Positions 55,501 through 64,000 of a stretch of DNA of 64,000 nt are shown one piece after another. The DNA is from Aquatica leii (taxonomy: Eukaryota; Arthropoda; Insecta; Coleoptera; Lampyridae), in NCBI GenBank assembly GCA_035610365.1, contig CM069436.1, positions 88,227,912-88,291,911 of the forward strand. The letters run 5' to 3'. The notes under the pieces are model-generated. The model saw nothing but the letters and a program-made list of their open reading frames with translations. It ran no database searches and had not been told where the DNA came from. A program made the translations under genes and the position numbers. Positions within the stretch are counted from its first letter, which is position 1; every line of letters starts with the position of its first letter.

Positions 55501-57703
55501 AAAAGCGATCTCATGGGCCAAAGTAGCATTTTCTAGCAAAAGTAAGCATAAAAGTCAATGTCCTGATATCCTTTTACCTCTAAGACCAGTTTTTCACAAT
55601 CTTTGGTAATCTCAGTGCCCTTTAAAACCTACGCTCCGGGAGTAGAAACAGATTTGGAACACTTTCAGGCATAGCCTAGATCATCAAATAATAGGTTCGC
55701 CAATGACACAGAGTATTCATATGATTCACCTCATCGGCGACCTCACCTTGTTACTCAGTATGATTTGAATGATCTCGTAAGGAAATTCGTGTTACCTATC
55801 TTTCTTCTCGGCTTCAGCTGTGGAATCTCTTAGAAAAGCGCATAAACATCAACTCTAAAATTACTTTTTTCGGAAAATGAAACCTTAGTGTTTTGCCCTA
55901 ATTCAAACGCATTGATGATAGAACTGAGTATGACGTGTGACCCAGACAAATAGAAGCTGTTTACAGACTCATCAAAGGCAAGTTTGAAAGTTGTCCTGTT
56001 GGTAAATGTGAATGAGTTACCATCAGTCCCGGTTGCATACTCTGTAGATATGAAGGAGACGTACAAAAACATCAGCCGAATCTTTGATAAAATCAGTTAC
56101 TACGATTATAATTGGAAACTGTGCTGACTTAAAAGTTGTTCTACTGACGGGTCTGCAAACAGGCGTGTACCAAATACTGCTGCTTCCTATTTGAATGGGG
56201 CAGCCGAACCTAGGACAAACAATTTTTAAATTAATGGACAAGACAGGCGATGCATGCTTTTTCAAGATTCGGCATTGAACACTTGAATTGGAAAGAAAAA
56301 CGAGCTTAGCTTGCATTCCCAAACGTGTGTGAGTACTTTTTGGGCAACCACAAAAGTGATTATGTCTTGTTGCTGTCAGTGTACAAAGCCGTGGGGTGTA
56401 ATATGAGACATATTAAATTAAAGTGCATTTCCAGCACCCACATCTGGACTTTCTTTCTAAAAATTTAGGATCAGTTTCTGATGAATACGAAAAACGGTTC
56501 TATCTAAAGATCACTAAGTTTGAGTAAATTTTTAAGTGAGTGGAATGCTAACATGTTGGCAGAGTACTGTTGATCTTTGTCACGAAAACTTCTAGCGCAG
56601 ATGAAGCGGCGACGGCGCCAGAAGGGGACACATGCTCACCTTGGTAATTGGGATACCCACTCAAATTAGAGAAAACAATTTTTGAACGACATTGATTTTA
56701 TTAGTAAAGAATAAAATTAAATTAAAAATAGTACCTACTCATCTAAGAAAACCTGACGACGCTGCTGAAATGAAAATATTTACTTCTTATTCTTAATAGC
56801 TAAAACATAGGGGAGGGGATTCTCTCAAAAATGGTGGGTAATAAGAAAATACATTTGTGTAAGCTATAAAAAAAAATAGTGTAATATCAATTTTGGAAAA
56901 CTAATATTTAAAAATATCAATTATTGAACTTTGTTACCGTATTTCGTCCAATGATTACGAGTTTGTCTTTTCAGATGTTGTTTTGAAGTTGCTTGCACAC
57001 AACAACAAAGAAATATGTGAGCAAACTTACAAAGAATGCGAAAAAAGAGTAATTGCTGCTATTGGACCAAAATATAATACTTCGGGAACTGGAGCACCGG
57101 GGTCGCAAGTTTTATTTTTACTTAGGCCTTCAATTTTAATAGAAATTACTCTTCATGGTCTTACTGCTACTAATAAGACGGTAACTGATTTTTTTTTTAT
57201 TGTTGTGTTATTTGTAACTTGTGTGTTTAGATACTAAAATGTGCTGATAATATCTTAGTACACATTCTTAAATGCAAAATTTTGGTGATCGAGGATATTT
57301 GGAATAAAGTCATACAAGCGGTTATACCCGTGCTGTCTTTATTGGCGTGTTTTGCGAATAAAAAGACTGCGTTGGGACGTACCGTTACTGGTATAATGGA
57401 TCCAGATATTGGGAAATCGTTACTGATGCCACCGATTGAGGTATGCTTTTAAATCGATGTTTCAAGGTACACAATAAAATGTTTTAGGTTTTAAAGGGTA
57501 ATTTATGTTTGTTGTACGTGCACGATCGTATAATACACGAAGAAGCATTGAGCCGTTTGTTATGGATTTTAACGTCGCAACATAATTCGCACGATCTGCT
57601 TCCTAGACTTAATAGTTTGCAAAATAAATCGTTAAGTAATATTTTTTGTATACAAAAAACCGTAACTGTTAACAAAGGAAGATCTACACAGCAGTTTTAT
57701 CAG
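40263..57703 (+). CDS. RTTN: rotatin (ana3-type centriole protein), 12 exons, 3' end beyond
   Basis: Exons: 40263-40305, 40362-40549, 49214-49506, 49560-49803, 49850-49990, 50041-50277, 50325-50482, 50532-50751, 50799-51057, 56975-57180, 57231-57440, 57488-57703. All introns are GT-AG and all phases join, giving 805 codons so far. Recognition rests on the N-terminal block KLGHKLQEIRERAL and on VMLQDFPAEVFLQRP, both highly characteristic of rotatin. Rotatin is an armadillo-like protein needed for centriole assembly and cilia. Nine introns are 46-56 bp; the second (40550-49213) and ninth (51058-56974) are 8.7 and 5.9 kb and full of mobile DNA. The start is the first in-frame ATG of exon 1. Later exons lie downstream or outside the window. 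Confidence 0.9.
40752..40858. repeat. Hairpin MITE-like repeat in rotatin intron 2
   Basis: 29-bp arms (40752-40780 and 40830-40858) pair with two mismatches around the palindromic block CCACGTGACC/GGTCACGTGG. About 50 bp separate the arms. There is no coding capacity. Confidence 0.6.
41700..44840 (+). pseudogene. Degenerate Ty1/copia element in rotatin intron 2
   Basis: Plus-strand fragments in copia order: Gag (LLHILPTNFETFKSSWMLL near 41930-41990), a decayed knuckle near 42130, protease remnants (VIIDNSQCSVEIDAG near 42250, ILEDVWYVAGNSRNLFSV at 42420), integrase traces near 42930-43080, RT (VQFAVSTVLFYGEIEEIIYM, DIVILYVDDGLVV with YVDD at 44119-44130) and RNase H (ECYSDPDFCGCPNT, ELHRRTKHIKTKYIF). 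It is riddled with stops and frameshifts. It differs from the copia at 34647 and is far older. I could not define LTRs. Confidence 0.75.
45030..45605 (+). pseudogene. Non-LTR retrotransposon RT C-terminal fragment
   Basis: Broken plus-strand blocks: LTNGLQEISKCYQENCF, then (after shifts) a TYLGVTLDR-type segment near 45240-45270, NFLHKLTGSKWG near 45325-45355, and SLNFAAAEYAVYVWCHS at 45400-45445. This order (thumb region ending AAEYA..VW) is typical of the end of LINE reverse transcriptases. Clade not assigned. Confidence 0.6.
45606..46600. other. Intron 2 sequence, nothing recognised
   Basis: About 1 kb of AT-rich sequence between the LINE and PLE fragments. The frame 46469-46723 looks membrane-like but partly overlaps, in antisense, the PLE frame at 46619-46846, so I treat it as a shadow. 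Confidence 0.4.
46619..46846 (-). pseudogene. Penelope-like element linker fragment
   Basis: The minus strand reads CLPYITGVTEKVSRILIKQ, then NIKVRFKTP, the segment between RT and GIY-YIG in PLE proteins. It is separated from the RT part at 47005 by a MITE. Confidence 0.65.
46847..47003. mobile_element. MITE with ~65-bp inverted termini, TA duplication
   Basis: Outer arms GGCGGGTTGCACAAAGC and its complement extend about 65 bp each with few mismatches. Flanking TA at 46845-46846 and 47004-47005. The related PLE sequence at 47575-47640 lacks it and carries a single TA at that place (CCAACACCTAGTC), so the insertion site is confirmed by an empty paralogue. Confidence 0.85.
47005..47500 (-). 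pseudogene. Penelope-like element reverse transcriptase fragment
   Basis: The minus strand gives, from 47490 down, LHTYFLYEEKYYKQKIGTAM, GNSLSHVTADMF (RT motif 4), RYVHDTFVIW (motif 5, with YVDD changed to YVHD), then FTLEKEQNGNLPFQNVMV and the start of the thumb. Stops are present. This is a different PLE family from the one at 18266. Confidence 0.75.
47575..47930 (+). pseudogene. Penelope-like fragment, opposite orientation
   Basis: Plus-strand sequence homologous to the minus-strand fragment 46619-46846 plus its MITE-free junction: QLERALRKNSYTDTDIK, then VDKILKKQKLQVRFGTH. With 47005-47500 it forms an inverted PLE pair. Confidence 0.65.
48078..49190 (-). pseudogene. Penelope-like element with inserted segment, next to rotatin exon 3
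   Basis: A diverged relative of the PLE at 18266. Terminal sequence lies at 48080-48320 (with GCCAACGTTTCGCCC) and 49090-49190, and the GIY-YIG/linker part between them on the minus strand (near 48800-48990: GLVYVGETGRS, then QVTDQIEKLL-like). At about 48542-48792 a ~250-bp foreign segment interrupts the GIY-YIG codons. The PLE end lies ~25 bp from the splice acceptor of rotatin exon 3. Confidence 0.75.
48542..48792. mobile_element. ~250-bp insertion within the PLE, type unclear
   Basis: Absent from the homologous PLE at 19080-19150. The edges carry CGTGT and CGTAT (one mismatch). The segment starts GTTGTTGGTTCAAATAGG and ends GAGTAAACAG, possibly a solo LTR; it matches no LTR in this window. 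Confidence 0.45.
49214..51057 (+). CDS. RTTN: rotatin exons 3-9
   Basis: Seven exons separated by 46-53-bp introns. Exon 3 (SDSGATLIKHYGFKIICDEI) starts after TTTTTAG; exon 4 has CEFFFDVMLQDFPAEVFLQR; exon 5 LFLDYIKASVSTRLTNS; exon 6 a Ser/Asn-rich part (NANYSPTSNRNSPYMSN); exon 7 NLALVLLDELISLLSLLLT; exon 8 FLRLLCNCSNLLTNLIP; exon 9 AINFFRNYASLPFTEAIKL, ending phase 1. Helical, leucine-rich repeats fit the armadillo-like fold. Exon 9 joins exon 10 across 5.9 kb in the right phase. Confidence 0.9.
51822..52280 (-). repeat. Solo LTR of the 412-like family in rotatin intron 9
   Basis: 459 bp, TGAAACGTCCGAGAAATT at its minus-strand start and ACGCAACA at its end, flanked by ATAT (51818-51821 and 52281-52284). 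The TATA (TATAAATG) and TCAGTG keep the 30-bp spacing; GAGnnTTCnnGAA and GAAnncTCnnGAA persist while the middle TTCnnGAA has decayed. Confidence 0.9.
52288..52410 (+). repeat. Penelope-like terminal-repeat fragment
   Basis: Contains GCCAACGTTTCGCTCACTT and the later CAACTTGCGAAGCAAGTCAGATTCC, matching the left arm of the PLE at 18266. Confidence 0.65.
52430..54060 (-). pseudogene. Jockey-clade LINE fragment (ORF1 knuckles, endonuclease, RT)
   Basis: Minus strand. ORF1 remnants at 53310-53950 include a CCHC knuckle (CKRFGHARNC, with a stop inside the motif) and a CCNC segment. ORF2 starts near 53310 with endonuclease motifs (NANGIFEKRNELQKFAYRHS, VIMVAETHL), then ELSSDHNPCW, LPPRIREIIRVKNR, and RT parts (QKAFDKVWHQRLLLKL, LIRSYLINHTFRVKF, EYALYADDTVV). 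The stretch between FRV and YADD, where GVPQGS should be, is deleted. Inactive. Confidence 0.8.
54300..55179 (-). pseudogene. Penelope-like element copy, minus strand
   Basis: Same family as the PLE at 18266. 55179-54910 encodes RT thumb (KIEKNDSIPFLNVLVTRKPG, FVYRKPT), 54836-54651 the linker and start of GIY-YIG (VYQIPCSCGLVY), then more endonuclease and the C-terminal end near 54322 (TTCTTAAGTCAC). Frameshifts are present. Confidence 0.75.
55172..55320 (+). pseudogene. Inverted PLE C-terminal fragment
   Basis: The plus strand reads IKTPQ/KHPNSV, then RLAGLSKTHPF, NATQSESSS, the C-terminus of the same PLE family, head to head with the copy at 54300-55179. Confidence 0.6.
55379..55530 (+). 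pseudogene. GAPDH retropseudogene fragment
   Basis: The plus strand begins ATGTCGAAAATTGGAATC, reading MSKIGINSFGRIPK, then after a shift VIAVNGYFIALDYMVYRYK, and then KERGPKAISWAKVA. These match the N-terminus, the NDPF..DYMVY segment and the ERDPKAI.W segment of glyceraldehyde-3-phosphate dehydrogenase in order, with deletions between. It crosses no visible intron, so it is probably a processed copy. Non-functional. Confidence 0.65.
55680..56630 (+). pseudogene. Broken copy of a widespread uncharacterised arthropod protein family
   Basis: Plus-strand blocks in shifting frames: DSPHRRPHLVTQYDLNDLVR, SRLQLWNLLEKRINI, KLFTDSSKASLKVVLL, ELPSVPVAYSVDMKETYKNI, KISYYDYNWKLC, GCNMRHIKLKC, and NMLAEYC near the end. 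I recognise this order from a family of uncharacterised proteins found in many copies in insect genomes, probably transposon-related. Function unknown. Confidence 0.55.
56975..57703 (+). CDS. RTTN: rotatin exons 10-12
   Basis: Exon 10 (56975-57180) follows TTGTCTTTTCAG and reads DVVLKLLAHNNKEICEQ, with SILIEITLHGLTATNKT at its end. Exon 11 (57231-57440) includes VIPVLSLLACFANKKTALGR and IMDPDIGKSLLMPPIE. Exon 12 (57488-57703) starts VLKGNLCLLYVHDRIIHEEA and ends GRSTQQFYQ. All boundaries are GT-AG and in phase. Confidence 0.88.
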
Positions 57704-57811
57704 GTGAATATAATTTTTGTAAAACTTTAGTTTATGATTACTCGGTTGATAAAAAATTAACACAAATGAGTGTATTTATTATACTCTATAATCGTGGAAC
57801 TATAATTGAAG

Positions 57812-57944
57812 CACCTGGGAATATTGGTACAGTGTGTAGAAAACGTTAAGTTGTTCACAAAAAATGACTTTTTTAATTTGAAAGTTAAATCTTTTGGTCG
57901 TTTACTGAAGTATCATGAAGAATATGTGGAGGAGATAATTTAAG
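57812..57944 (+). CDS. RTTN: Possible rotatin exon 13, with an in-frame stop
   Basis: Phase-0 start after TTGAAG (HLGILVQCVENVKLFTK, then SFGRLLKYHEEYVEEII) and phase-1 end before GTGAGC, matching the phase needed by the next candidate exon at 58633. The last full codon is TAA, so the exon would end the protein. It may be a false exon, a pseudo-exon or a real truncation. Confidence 0.3.
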
Positions 57945-58632
57945 GTGAGCAAACCCAGTGTTCTCATTAAACAATCGACATTTAAATAAATGGGAAAATT
58001 CGGATTTTATAACGTTTAAAAAAATTATGTTTGTCTTCTTGTTTTTTTAAGACGCTTATCTTAGCTTGAGCTGTATGTATCTACGTAACGGAAACTTTGA
58101 ACGTAATTTTCACCAATTTCGTAAAGTCTGATTAACTTGAACATTTTCACACGTGTCAAGGAGTGATGACAATACAATTATTTTATAACCTTGTTCCAAT
58201 GTTATGGCTAGGATTATCAGTATAAGAAGAACTATATTTAGATAAGTTGCAGGTTAATAAATGTATTGTACCCACGGAACGACTAGACGGTAAATTTCAT
58301 TCTTCTTTACCGATTTAAATGGTAACGAGTATGGTACTGCAGATATCACTACGGTATTTTTTCTACGTACATTTTAAAAATTATTAAGTAATAGTGGTGC
58401 GTTAGATGAAATGGAAAGGCCACACGAAAGATATTCTAAAATCAAAGCTCTGATTATAAATTTAAAATAAAAGCACGCTTTTTTTTTACTTATGAAGAGC
58501 TTATGATACAGCAATAGAAAGTCTAATAATCAATCATTATTAATAACCTCAAAATAAAATTATAGCAAAACATAAGTTATTAACAAAATAATTCAATTCA
58601 GAGTAAAAAAGCGTTATTCCTCTTAGTTGTAG

Positions 58633-58729
58633 TAAGCTTGCTAAGGGATCTTACTAATCACGAATCTTACGTTAGTCTTCTTTTTATATTGTTAGCATGG
58701 TCTCCACCGTTCGTTATTTCAGAGCCAAG
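58633..58729 (+). CDS. RTTN: Possible rotatin exon 14
   Basis: Between an AG at 58631-58632 and GTACCA at 58730. The frame reads SLLRDLTNHESYVSLLFILL, helical and leucine-rich like the rest of rotatin. Its start phase fits the end of the 57812-57944 candidate. Confidence 0.4.
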
Positions 58730-58857
58730 GTACCACATTATTAACGATGTTGTCCTTGTATTTCTTATTACATTTGTAACGAATTTTAAAACTAACTATT
58801 TACACGTAATTAGAACTAGTTTTTATAAACGTAACTGATTTTTAATTAAACTAACTA

Positions 58858-61800
58858 ACTGCAGACCAACACTTGAACGTCTTTTCCTCGGAAGACGACC
58901 TCTAATATATTTCGAACTCTAATTAAATCCACTTGATCTAAACTGCAGCCGAGCTTGGGTACTGACAATTAATTCTTCAATGTTGTGCAACTTAATTTCT
59001 CTCGTGAGGCTTTATAATGCTCGCCACAGGTTTTCGTATAACGGCTTTGTATGTACTTCTTGCTGACTAGGTAAAAAATCAAGCATCATTACGTAGTTTT
59101 AAGACTGCTGGCCGCCTGTTGCTGTCTTGGTAGTTTATCTAGTCGTCCGAACTTCTTAAATACTGCAACCTCTCTGGACATCTCAACATCTTTGTTCACG
59201 TAATGTGCAATGGCGTAATCGCTTCGTGTTTGAAAGAGGTCTTGTTGCTCCTCGATTATAACTCCGAGCCTAGGCTACCCTGGTTTAGACCTGGTCTTGG
59301 GTAACATTGTTATTCCCATCAAACAGGACTACATGATCGATGTAGACATTTCGGATACGATATATGACATAATTAATGCACTGCAGAACTAACGGTCATC
59401 CCATTGCCTCTGTAGCTTCGATGACAAATCACGTCTTCTTTAGGGGTTATACAAGCACACCATGTCGCCCGGTTGAAACCCACCGTTTTATACTTTGACG
59501 TTACATCTGGTCTTTATTCTGTCACTAGCAATTTACGTATTTTCCCGAACCGCCTTATGTACCTCGTCTAGTCTGTTCATCAATTTTCTCGCGTATTCTT
59601 CTCCAACGATTTCATCTTCCGGTCTTCGTCCAAATTGAATATCGCATGGCAGTCGTATTTCGCGATCAAACATAACACAGGATGGTGTTTGGCCTGTGCT
59701 CTCGTGAACGGATGATTGTTACGTCATTAGGAAAATGTGAAATAACTGATCCCAATCTCTTTGGTGTTTGGACACTACTTTCGCTGAGTACTTTCTCATT
59801 GTTTGATTCATCCGTTCAACCATCAGATTGAGGATGGAGACGTCGTCCTAGTTTTCTTAATTTATAACAGTCGGGAAACCTCTTGAAACCGAACAGACTC
59901 AAAAATACGGCCTTGGTCGGAATGTACTTCCAACGGAACTCCAAGCCGACTGAAAAATTGTTTCGCTAAAACGTTTGCGACTGTAGCTGTTTCTTGATTG
60001 GGTATGGGATAAGCTTTCGTCCATTTCGTGAAATAATCCATCGCCACCAAGATGTATTTGTTTCCCGAATCCGATTCGGGAAATGAACCTGCGATGTCAA
60101 TCGCCGCTCTTTCTGAAGAGCTTCTCACGTTATATTATTTCATTGGTGTTTTGCGCTTCTGGATCATTTTCTGATGCGCAGGCTGTACACTTACGGCACC
60201 ATTTCATGACGTCCTTTTTGCTGTTCATCCAGTAGAACCTTTCTGGAACTTTTCCTAATGGTTTCTTCACGCCAAAGTGTGACACTCTGACGCTCGGCTC
60301 TTCGGCACTACCAACTGCAGTCGGTTTTCTGTACGCTCGACACTCTCTAGGAATTGCTTAAGAAGATCGTCTTCTACTCTAAAGGAGTCCCACTGCGCCC
60401 AAGTATGCTTTGATGTCTCTGCACAAAGCACTATTTCTTCCTAGGTCGGTCGTCAGCCGTTTGCTTTCAAGTTCAGGCGTACTCCGACTTCGGGTCGTTG
60501 GAACGCTTTTCAAACGATTTTTCAACCACAATCACAACACAAACCAGTTACAATTGTAAACGCTGTTTTTTCACGGGCTTGGGTTCCAATTCAACTTGCC
60601 ATTAACCAATTTTTAAATCTTATGCCCGTATTACACTTGGCAATAATTGCACGTGCAATTGCAATTCACAATAAATTTCAGCAATATTGTCTAGTGTAAG
60701 CCAGAAATTGCAACTGTAACGCGTTCCTACAATTTAGTTTATTCAATTAGACCATGTTCTAATTCGTGCAAAAATATTTTTGTTAACGTTGATTGCTGCA
60801 ACTTATTGATAATTTCAATTGCACGTACAATTATTGCCAAATGTAATACGGGCATAACGTGAAAAATCATTTAGATCCCGAATGAGTCTCTAAAGTATCG
60901 TCAATTCTCGGTAAAAGATTCTTTTTTGTCACATCGTTAAGCTGCCTGTAGTCTACGCAAAACCCCGTTGATCCATCTTTCTTCTTTACTAGTACCACTG
61001 CGGACGCCCATGGACTATTTGATGCTTGAATTACACCCTTTCTCTCTATATCTGTAATTAATTGTTAAGTTTCTCGTTTTACCAAAGTCTACGTGGATGC
61101 TGTCGTATCTCCGGTATTATTTTTGCACTTCACTACGTTATCTCTTCTTTTGGAACCAGCCCCACACATCTTGATATTGCTGGATCAACGCTTTAACTTT
61201 AACCAGCTGGTCTTGGTTGAAGTTTTGGCACTTGGCGGTAAGAATGTCTCATAGATGTTGTGGACACTTCTTCGACGACGTAACTTCACTAGAATTCTCG
61301 CATCTCATAATTTAAGATACTGGTGTACGATGACGTTCTGTCTTCGTTACTGGATCTGAGTCGACATTCAAGATCCTTACCAGCATCGTGTTGTCACTCA
61401 TACTAATATTCTGCCAACCAGTAGTCCTTTCCTCTATTCGTTCGATAGCGGGAATTGTAGCCTTCACGGAGATTTCGTCCCATGTGCCATCACTTTCAGT
61501 GCTTCTAGGCATAGTCACTCGCACGACGGCTTTCTACGACGAATGAAAAGGAAGTTCTTCACCGTGAATCTTAAGGACAACGTTCTTCATATTCCAAGGG
61601 AATCTTATACTTCTTTATAATGTCCATTCCTAGGATAACTTCTTCTGTGATGTCGGCTACCAGTACTTAATAGGCGAGTACTCCAATTCTCAAACTAATG
61701 GCCACTTTTGCTTGTTCATGAGCAGGCATTTCTTAGTCGTACTGTTACTGGTGGTTTTTTTATTTTCCAATAACCTGCCAGGACGAATGATGGTCTTCGT

Positions 61801-62250
61801 CGCTCCCGTGTCAACCAGTAACTGAACATTTTTTTTATTGATCTTGTCATCCAGGTAAATGCTGTACTGTTGCTTCATAGGCGATGTCTCAAACTATTGA
61901 AAGCTCTTTGCCACTTTCTGAACCCGACTCTTTATTTGGGCTTGGTATACCTCTTGAAGATGAACATCTTCTTTATAGGTGGTCAGGAACAGTCTGCAAA
62001 ATTCCAAATTTCTCTACGTAAGGTCATTATTAGGGACGTCGCTTTCTGCTCGTTGCTCCAACTGTTAGTTGTAGCTGCGGCTTCAAACTGGTACAACTTT
62101 AAACTTATGAGTGGTTTTTTTTTCGATGTTTTATTAGTAACGCTTCAAGCAGCTTCAGTCTTTCGCCTAATTCGTATTCAAATTTATCGTACACTTCTTC
62201 TTAAATTTAAACACGTGCTTGCGTTTCTTCGTAAACAGTCTTAATCTGGT
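58858..62250 (-). pseudogene. 412-like gypsy copy without LTRs (macrodomain, IN, RT, PR, Gag)
   Basis: Third copy of the family at 26482-32819, also on the minus strand. 58858-59290 is the macrodomain (GCSLDQ with the aspartate kept, PLYENLWRAL, and LEVVFRGKDVQVLVC, both open where the longest copy has stops). 59290-60470 is integrase (NLMVERMNQT, EVHSDQGRIFES, AAIDIAGSFPESDSG: all three acidic residues kept). RNase H is deleted. 60480-61140 is RT, split by a MITE. 61310-61880 is protease (LLVDTGATKTIIRP). 61880-62250 is gag. It starts abruptly at 58858, without the CCCH finger. Many stops. Confidence 0.85.
60621..60856. mobile_element. MITE with ~40-bp inverted termini, TA-type site
   Basis: The ends TGCCCGTATTACA and TGTAATACGGGCA continue as inverted arms of about 40 bp (TTGGCAATAATTG, GTGCAATTG). 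Flanking TA on both sides (60621-60622, 60855-60856). The homologous place at 29790-29793 (AAATCTAACGTGG) is uninterrupted, apart from one extra T at the left junction here. Tc1/mariner-type non-autonomous element. Confidence 0.8.
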
Positions 62251-62639
62251 TTTGTTCTTTGATTCTGTGTGTTCAATGTATGATATTCCACCCTGAGTTT
62301 TACTATTGGACACAGTGGCCGATACAAGAAAATATTTTACGGGATGTCATAAAAGATGAAGTGTTTGTGGTAGTCAGGGAAGGCACGCGTGGAGTGTATA
62401 TGGGACACCTCCAGCCAAGGAAGATTGTAGGTCTAACCCCTGAAAGAACATTATTAAAATTTCTGAGTTTTTTGGTCTAACAATAATAGTTAAGGTAAGT
62501 AAAAGGGCAAGTTTTAGGCGGTCATGACTCCCCCTCTTGTATCCGCGCCTGGTGCTTGAGTCTTGGGGGATAGAAGATGTTCCATTTTTGGACAGTGCCT
62601 TATCGAATTATAATGTTGGAGAAAAGCTATCAAAGAGGA
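62251..62639. other. Unrecognised, leads into a gypsy fragment
   Basis: The plus-strand frame 62259-62480 has no motif I can name. GC content rises from here to the end of the window. Confidence 0.4.
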
Positions 62640-63870
62640 CCTTGCCGAATTCAGGAAGCTTTGCGTACCGACTCCAATCCAACCGCGAGTGTTAGAGGAG
62701 AATCAGAACTTACCCACCTCTGGTCACACCAGAATAGCCAAGATTACCGCCGGCATCACTGAAAAATAGTGTTTCTCAACCCTATAAAGTGGAAGGTCAG
62801 AATTCCGCTGAATATATGCAACCTTTCGCCTGGGACACGGATAGCATCGATTTAATCAGTCCACTACCCAGGTCAAAGAAACGTTTTTTTTTCGGCTCGG
62901 TCTTGGGCCGGTTATCAAATGGGTGTGTTGCTGTCTCCTCCGTAATTTGTTCTATAATGAAATGGTAATGAAATTTGGAATTCCTCGCACTATCATCACC
63001 GATAATAGGACCCAATTCGCCAGTCTAGCGTTCCGCCAAGTACTTGCGAGTTTGGGATTCAACACCGACTGACTCCTCTGTACATTCCGCAAGCCAATCT
63101 CGTTGAGAGAACCAACTGTGCGCTAAACATCGTTATTGTTCACTAGTACGAAACTGACCAGCGCACTTGGGATTGTCACATTCCCGAAGCGTTGATGTCC
63201 TTGAATACAGCTCAGCACAAATCCACCGGGTATACACCGGCGTTCCTTAACTTTGAACGTGAATTAGTGCTTCCAAAAGCTTTCCACCGTGAAGTAGAGC
63301 CAGTTTAACCGTATGATACCGACGTTTCCAATGGCCTACTGTCCCGTCACCTTAGCCACTTGCAAGAGCTGCAAGAAATTTTTCCCGTAGTATGAGACCC
63401 TCACTAAAGTGTTCGCCAAGCAAAGCAAGCATTATAATCTCAGACGACGTCCGTGGCGATGTTATGTTGGTGACCAAGCATGGAAATAAGAATATCCTCA
63501 ATCCTCCGCCGATGCAGGATAGGCTGCTGCTCTAAGTACGCAGGTCTGTTCTTTCCCCGGTAGTGTACCGTTTCCGAGATAACTAAGACACCGTACATCT
63601 ATCTTTCAGTCTACGTTAAGGACCTTAAACTGCACCGGCTTAGGGTAACCTACACGATCTTGCTTACAGACAAGAATATGCCAAAATCGATCCGACATAC
63701 GCCTTTAGAGCATTCTGTAAATCCCCGGCTAGCCTTCGAGGCTGATAGAGCCCGCCGGGTAAAGAAAGTGATAGCCCGCCTGAAGTCGCCGCGCTACATC
63801 TATGCCAAAAGAAGGCAACCCGTCCACGGATCAAGATTTCCCCATCCCGATCCACTGTGAGCATGGAGAC
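62640..63870 (+). pseudogene. Second gypsy lineage: integrase fragment
   Basis: Plus strand, distinct from the 412-like family. Blocks: SIDLISPLPRSKK (first catalytic Asp), FGIPRTIITDNRTQFASLAF (second, TDN), then after shifts ERTNCALNIVIVHYVRN (catalytic Glu) and ALMSLNTAQHKSTGYTPAFL, and a C-terminal SPVVYRLRDN segment at 63555-63585. Frames change several times. GC content is near 50%, above the rest of the window, as in some gypsy lineages. The remainder to 64000 is unassigned. Confidence 0.7.
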
Positions 63871-64000
63871 AAGACCAGAAAACACCACCACCGCTGTGAA
63901 CTCGATGACTTTTTTTTTCTCCGCTCTGTCGTTGATATCTTCTCCCAGCTTGGGGCCTACTACGGGTAGTCGGCGGTTTCTGAAATCAGAAAAACCAATG

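Noticed and set aside
1..64000. tRNA and rRNA genes
   Set aside because: I looked for tRNA-like arms and conserved rRNA stretches and saw only tRNA-complementary primer sites of retroelements.

Overview
This is a gene-poor, AT-rich stretch of an insect (arthropod) genome. The evidence is a spliced rotatin/ana3 gene with ~50-bp introns, arthropod-type core promoters (TATA plus TCAGT initiator), and a dense, nested layer of Ty3/gypsy, Ty1/copia, Penelope-like (PLE), Jockey/R1-clade, pogo- and mariner-type elements. Nothing in it is bacterial and there is no CRISPR array. I cannot name the order or species.

Layout. 0-6 kb: a solo LTR (639-1095), then an old CsRn1-like gypsy element on the minus strand (1320-5679). 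6-15.3 kb: non-coding repeats, two collinear copies of a hAT-ended repeat, a 480-bp insertion carrying a hammerhead ribozyme motif (11521-12000), a 21-bp minisatellite, and a decayed plus-strand copy of the main gypsy family (12565-14953). 18.2-21.4 kb: a pogo-like transposase interrupted by a PLE. 25.4-26.5 kb: an R1-clade LINE fragment. 26.5-32.8 kb: the longest copy of the main 412/mdg1-like gypsy family (minus). 32.9-33.8 kb: a mariner-like transposase split by a PLE. 34.6-39.2 kb: a nearly intact copia element. 40.26 kb to at least 57.7 kb: rotatin, 12 exons recognised. Two of its introns (8.7 and 5.9 kb) are filled with copia, LINE, PLE, MITE, solo-LTR, Jockey and retropseudogene debris, while the other nine are 46-56 bp. 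58.9-62.3 kb: a third copy of the main gypsy family. 62.6-63.9 kb: a different gypsy integrase fragment.

Most interesting result: the main gypsy family carries, after its integrase and in the same reading frame, a domain that matches the OARD1/TARG1-type ADP-ribose glycohydrolase macrodomain, with both known catalytic residues at the expected motifs, followed in the longest copy by a CCCH zinc finger. The macrodomain is in all three copies, so it belongs to the family. The same family's LTR has clustered heat-shock-element-like motifs directly upstream of a TATA box and an initiator with canonical 30-bp spacing. Together they suggest a possibly stress-induced retrotransposon that edits ADP-ribosylation; that function is inference.

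The only clear host gene is rotatin, a centriole/ciliary protein gene. Almost all other open frames are broken element genes. Introns, frameshifts and homologies were read by eye without a database search.
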